Source: Mimachlamys varia (Eukaryota > Mollusca > Bivalvia > Pectinida > Pectinidae). Taken from it: a DNA stretch of 64,000 nt. The position numbers and the translations under genes were made by a program. Position 1 is the stretch's first letter, and each line of letters begins with the position of its first letter. The stretch is taken from the NCBI GenBank assembly GCA_947623455.1, contig OX392545.1, positions 20,558,001-20,622,000 of the forward strand, written 5' to 3'. Of this stretch, positions 59,301-64,000 are shown in pieces. The notes beneath the pieces were generated by a model that had not been told where the DNA came from, did not search any database, and was given only the letters and a program-made list of their open reading frames with translations.

Positions 59301-59644
59301 GTTCAGAATACCAGTCTTTAATCACAAGTCCTTGTTTAGATGATACGACTAACGATCGACTAGGCATTTGATTGCAGGCTACAATGCCTATTTAGTTATT
59401 GCATGGTTGGCTATGAACGGGTGGATACCACTCACAGATCTTTTAGACCACCCGCTGAGTGGAATCAAGCCGGCTTATAAAAACCAAGGTTCGTACACTC
59501 TTGTATGCTTTTCTATTTGTATTTAATTTACTTAGATTTTCAAGATGACAAGACAAAACAGAGGAAGGATGAATATGTTACGTGATTAGTGAAGGTTAAA
59601 TACGGGAATTTATGAGGTCGGTGTAAAAGTCTCATAATAGAAAA

Positions 59645-59812
59645 TATCATCCCCTTACTGGTGAGTCAAGTGGATCTTAACACAAGGGGTACGTTCAAAA
59701 GTTGCCAAACACGAGGCTTGCCAAATGTTTGGTACGTAGCTTAAGAATATTATCCTGGAGTTGAAAGCCGGCTGTCCCTCCACCAAGGAGTGAATGATTT
59801 TTTTCTTTTACC
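59645..59812. mobile_element. Foldback (MITE-like) element, relative of 36,664
   Basis: ATATCATCCCCTTACTGGTG at the left pairs with CACCAAGGAGTGAATGAT at the right; the inner part also folds (GGTACG...CGTACC-type words). Arms match the 36.7-kb element. Confidence 0.65.
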
Positions 59813-60084
59813 CTGTGATATTTTAAGGGGATATAATATATTCAATATTGCGATACATCTATTCAAGCCACTGTTTATGTGACAGAAGTGAATGTACAAG
59901 TATTGTTGCTATGACGTCGTACGATCATTGAAAACGTGCAAAGAGCACATGTAGCTTGTCCCAACACTAGGGTGAAACATTAAAATCTCACACTTTTTTT
60001 AAGTTGTAGTTGTCAAGAGAAAGTAGTATGAAAGAAACAATCTTTGAAATGAAAAGTCATACAAGAATAATGAATGAATATATA

Positions 60085-60195
60085 ACAAGGGTCTCTTTGT
60101 GAATCTTTCCTTTGTTCATATTTTGCCTCTGGTTTAATCGAATTTGAGTTAGGATTATGATTTTGTTAACGCTTCGGTATTCTCTAATTTATTTT
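60085..60195 (+). mobile_element. Retroelement terminal fragment
   Basis: GGGTCTCTTTGTGAATCTTT, TTTGCCTCTGGTTTAATCGA, TTTTGTTAACGCTTCGGTAT. Confidence 0.78.
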
Positions 60196-61494
60196 CGCTA
60201 TATTCACATCGGTATGTGCAAAATGCAAATATGGATGCACCTCATAATGTAACACCTTAAATAGTCTGTAAGTAATCATTGCCATAAAAGGCCAATTCCG
60301 ACCTCTTTGGACACTAACGAGACTTTCAATCAATTGTTTTCTACTACAATATACAACTTCTAAAACTATTGCATCACAAATAAAAACATAAAAAAAAAAA
60401 TTTTGATGAAAAATGGTTATCTATAGATTGAAACATCTTCACATCTACATTGAATATCTTAAACGTTTATCTATGGAGATTGGAAATTCACTACCAAGTA
60501 GATTTAGTGGAACACATGTTTCTCTTAACGTTAATGTTAATATTCGTATTGATAATGATAAGTGTGTTACTCCAACTCCAAATAAAAAAACGTTTGGAAA
60601 TTGAAATGGCCATCGTAGGGGATATTTAATGATACTGATGAGAATGTTCAATTCAAAAATGATGATAACATATTTAATTACAAACATCAAATAACATTGA
60701 AATTTCCAACACAGGTTACATTCAATGATAAGAATAAACATGTTCAATTTTGTAAGTCACATGACATTGAAATGCCCACCGAGGGAACAATGATAAAAAT
60801 AAACATGTTCAATTTCCATCACTACATAACCTTGACTAACATCCAATTAAAATTGCCAGAAATTAGCACATAAAACTAGTATCCTATCAAAATCATAACA
60901 TTTCGCCCTAACTATTTATCAAATTCCATCAAAAATATGGAGGATTTCAAATTTCCTTACACCGTATAACTTGATTAAAAATATTGCGCAATTATATCAC
61001 TTATTATATCATCACTAGTGATGATATTAGCAGTAATGGTAGTGATAGTGGTGATGATGAAGTATTATTTAATTTTTTTTTTTTTATATATCACCGATTA
61101 AAGTTTATGTTCACATGGATAGAACTTAAAGAATGATATTATATACACAGGTTTTGAACATGGCTCAATGTACATTGTTGAAACTATATAGATCTGGATT
61201 ATTTGGAATAGTGTTTTGATGCCAGATTATATACCAGATCGTAGACCCCTTTTATGTTACTGATTGTAGAATTTCGCATTGATGAAACATAGCATTTAAA
61301 GGGACACAACTCCAACTATATATGGATTGTTTCCCTTGTCTCAACTTCATGTGATTGAAAGACAAACGAAGCACACACACACATGTGTTTGTAATACTAC
61401 GATGATATTCACCGTAAAACGAACACGTATGTTTTATTATTATTATTATACTACTGAAGATAAATGCTAAACATTCTCAGCTCATCAAAATTGA
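60196..61494. other. AT-rich stretch without recognised genes
   Basis: Some phrases around AATAAACATGTTCAATTT recur near 60,733 and 60,800. An ATCATCACTAGTGATGATAT palindrome lies near 61,010 and echoes 42,040 and 44,680. Confidence 0.45.
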
Positions 61495-61750
61495 CAATGA
61501 TGGTTTGGTTTTCATTTCGTGGGTTGATGTTTACTTGGATGTGACAAAGATTTCCATGGCGGGTGTCGTCGATGAGTCAGAAGACGCTTACTCTTCCTGA
61601 AAACCTGGTCCTATTATCATGTGGTTTTACAAGCGTCTACATGTAAATCATGCAAATCTTCCATTTTTTCAAAGTTTGCCCCTTGTGTTATCGATTATGA
61701 GTTCAGATTATGGTTTTGTTGACGCTTTAGTATTCTTTGATTTTTTTTTT
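61495..61750 (+). mobile_element. Retroelement 3'-tail copy
   Basis: TTGATGTTTACTTGGATGTG, ATGGCGGGTGTCGTCGATGA, CAGAAGACGCTTACTCTTCC, then TTTTGTTGACGCTTTAGTAT in plus orientation. Confidence 0.82.
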
Positions 61751-62347
61751 CATTATTTTTTTCTATTGGTTATTCCATATATGCAGAGAATGTAAATGAA
61801 CGTAGCCCTAGGATATTGAAGATGCCATTCTAATTGCTAAGCTCGACCAATTAACTTGTGCCTTTGCATACTTTCATACAAGACATAAAAGTAAACTTTG
61901 AGAACATCTCGAAATATTAATGGGTACATATGTTTAATTCATTCAATTAATAACACAAGATTTTTTCTTCATAATTTAGATGTATTGTGTAACATCAAAG
62001 CTGCTGACAATTTTTTTTAAAAATTGAATGATGAAACTAAACCGCTGGATAAATTAGTGAAGGTACACTTGAAATTTTTAAACACATGAGGAATACACAG
62101 TTAGTCATCAGTCTAATTTATTATCACATGCTTGAAATTTAACATTGATAAATATATAATAATAATGATAAGCATTCTCTTTTTAATCCAAGTGTTAAAC
62201 TGCTTTGAAAAACTTTAGATATGGTTTCACACTTTTCTTTTAAAAAAATAAACGCATTTCCTTTATGAATAAATATGTGATGAAATATATAATAAACATC
62301 ATTGGCAGCTGTCCATAACTATTATAACTTCGAGTGGGTAATATAGA

Positions 62348-62816
62348 GGTTACACAACGAGTGGTTGTTGGATATGGAATTTATTTCACTCGAGTTAATT
62401 ATTTTTTTAAAGTTACAAAAGACACCAGCTTTAGCGAGTGTCTTTAGTAACTTTTAAAAAATAATTAAAGAGAGTGAAATAAATTCCATATCCAATAACC
62501 ATGAGTCGTCTGACCTCTTTATATCACAATACTATTAAGTCGCAGTGGCAGTTTTGTTTTCTGTGAACCGCGGATGATATTTGTGAGAGAACACATCAAC
62601 TCTTATATATTCCCGCCAAATTGTGATGGCGTCAACAATCGATGACGACGTAAACAATCAGCGAGTGACGTTGTTCCGGTCAAAGTTCATCATGTCTGCC
62701 AATCAAAATGCGTTTAGAGTTTAATCTACGTGTGGTATAAACAAATTGTTATTCAACAGTTGTAAAGATTATCTGATACACTCAGAATTGAATAACACCC
62801 ACGTATTGTGGTAGGA
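62348..62816. mobile_element. Composite foldback element, copy 3
   Basis: Module 1 spans 62348-62515 with an inner stem around GACACCAGCTTTAGCGAGTG. Module 2 ends with GTATTGTGGTAG near 62814. TTCCCGCCAA (62610-62619) and GGTCAAAGTTCA (62678-62689) are conserved with the other two copies. Confidence 0.8.
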
Positions 62817-62927
62817 ATATATATTCTGGACATCATCATGTTGTATTACCATGGAAACCAATAAACGTGATTTTGTCTTTGATCCCGATGTTTTAATGGT
62901 GACTGATTTCATCATAGAAATTATAGT

Positions 62928-63079
62928 ACTCTTTCATGACCAGGGATGTAAGATAGGGATCTTCCACCCGAGGGGTTTTCAAATTTGTTAAAACCCGAGG
63001 CTATGCAGAGGGTTTTGCCAAATTTGAAAACCCCGAGGGTGCAATTTCCCTATCTTAAACATTTGGTCATGAAAGAGTC
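62928..63079. mobile_element. Foldback (MITE-like) element, 152 bp
   Basis: ACTCTTTCATGACCA at the left and its inverse at the right; arms also pair through AAGATAGGGA, CCCGAGGGGTTTTC and AAACCC. Nearly the whole element folds. Confidence 0.78.
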
Positions 63080-63840
63080 TTTTTCTCTCATATCAACTTT
63101 CCGAATAAGCTCAAAAACCAGGAAAATACGTTTTGACTGGCTACCATTTTGACGAAAACTAATTAGACAGTGAGATTAAAAATACCCTATATTTGCAAAC
63201 GAAGTTTGCGCAGAAAAAAATATCTCACCTTTCTGGTGATTTTGGTTAAAAATTGTGTGAAAGGTTTTAATTTCATTACGCCGTCGTTTTCTCTTGCCAG
63301 CACCGTATTCCTGACGTCACGTCATTGTTGACCCATTGTAATCTCACGTTGTGTGATGAACTGTGTAAAATAGACTTTTCTTACATAGTTGTCTTACACG
63401 GGCACACTCTATCCAATATGGCGAGATATGAGACCAAAAATGATTAACTGTGTTTATTCGACCTTGTTCAAAGAAATATTATTAATATCGGGTGCAACAT
63501 GGCGACATTATTAATAACATGAAGCAAACAAACTGCTCTCACGGTCATCACGATCTGAACAGATTTGGATTTTAATTAAATAGTATATCAACAGTCTTCT
63601 TAAGAAGAAAATGTGATGTAAATCTTCCATGTTGACACAAGTGGACAGATTTACGGGTTTCTTTCTCTGACGTATCTGTTTGATGTTTTTGTACCTGTCC
63701 TTGATTTAAAATTGGCTTCATTGTCATCACAAGAGGATGCTCTATCAAAGTAAATAACCCTCATCACCTGTGTGCATCTGCTGATCGGAATATGCAATCA
63801 TGCTGATGTTTCCGTTTTGATCTTAATGAGGGACTTAAGT
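63080..63840. other. Terminal stretch without recognised genes
   Basis: Non-repetitive by eye; no credible open frame. Confidence 0.4.
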
Positions 63841-63849
63841 AATATTTAA

Positions 63850-64000
63850 CCAAATGTAATCAATTTTTAGGAGGAGAAAACATCCGCATGATGCAGTTTA
63901 ATTTAATTTTTTTCTGTATACTGTATACATTGTATATTACTTAATTGAAAAAGGTGCAGCATACAGCATGTGTGTGTTACGGCATATTCGGACATTTTCG
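63850..64000 (+). mobile_element. Hammerhead-ribozyme repeat, copy 6 (partial, runs off the window)
   Basis: TAGGAGGAGAAAACATCCGC aligns with the stem II to GAAA part of the ribozyme, followed by ATGATGCAGTTTAATTTAAT, CTGTATACTGTAT and AGGTGCAGCATACAGCATGT. The CUGANGA side has decayed. The element continues beyond the last base. Confidence 0.6.

Overview
The window looks like nuclear DNA of an invertebrate animal, most probably a mollusc and perhaps a bivalve. It is AT-rich and gene-poor. Its only recognisable gene is split by a 15.4-kb and a 0.5-kb intron, and the rest is filled with tRNA-derived SINEs, foldback (MITE-like) elements, 3' fragments of a Penelope-type retroelement, hammerhead-ribozyme repeats and many minisatellites. 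The short motif GGGAGATAACTC, which I remember as very common in mollusc DNA, occurs on both strands (near 26,170 and 29,395). The taxonomic call is inference.

The gene is the homeobox gene bsx/bsh (brain-specific homeobox). Three plus-strand coding exons at 15449-15713, 31121-31314 and 31816-32121 join in frame through consensus GT-AG junctions into a 254-residue protein. It has an N-terminal eh1-like repressor motif, a homeodomain at residues 110-169 and an acidic C-terminal tail. The second intron splits the homeodomain between positions 44 and 45.

Layout: 1-15,448 is upstream flank with foldbacks, a SINE, two large minisatellites, one hammerhead repeat and some less AT-rich blocks that could be regulatory. 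15,714-31,120 is intron 1, with a 360-bp tandem duplication, 64-, 49- and 37-bp satellites (the last an array of CACGTG E-boxes), a composite foldback element and candidate regulatory blocks. 32,122-36,660 is 3' flank with a 34-bp satellite carrying TAATTA in most units. 36,660-64,000 is a mobile-element graveyard: about sixteen fragments of one reverse-transcriptase element (two with recognisable RT coding remnants), five hammerhead-ribozyme copies, foldbacks, SINEs and tandem repeats.

The most notable find is a dispersed repeat of about 380 bp carrying a type I hammerhead ribozyme: paired stem I, CUGANGA, stem II, GAAA, a self-complementary stem III and a GUA cleavage triplet. There are four good copies and two decayed ones. 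Two copies appear circularly permuted relative to each other, which fits amplification through a self-cleaved circular RNA (retrozyme-like). Most other open frames in the window are repeat translations or short chance frames and are not annotated as genes.
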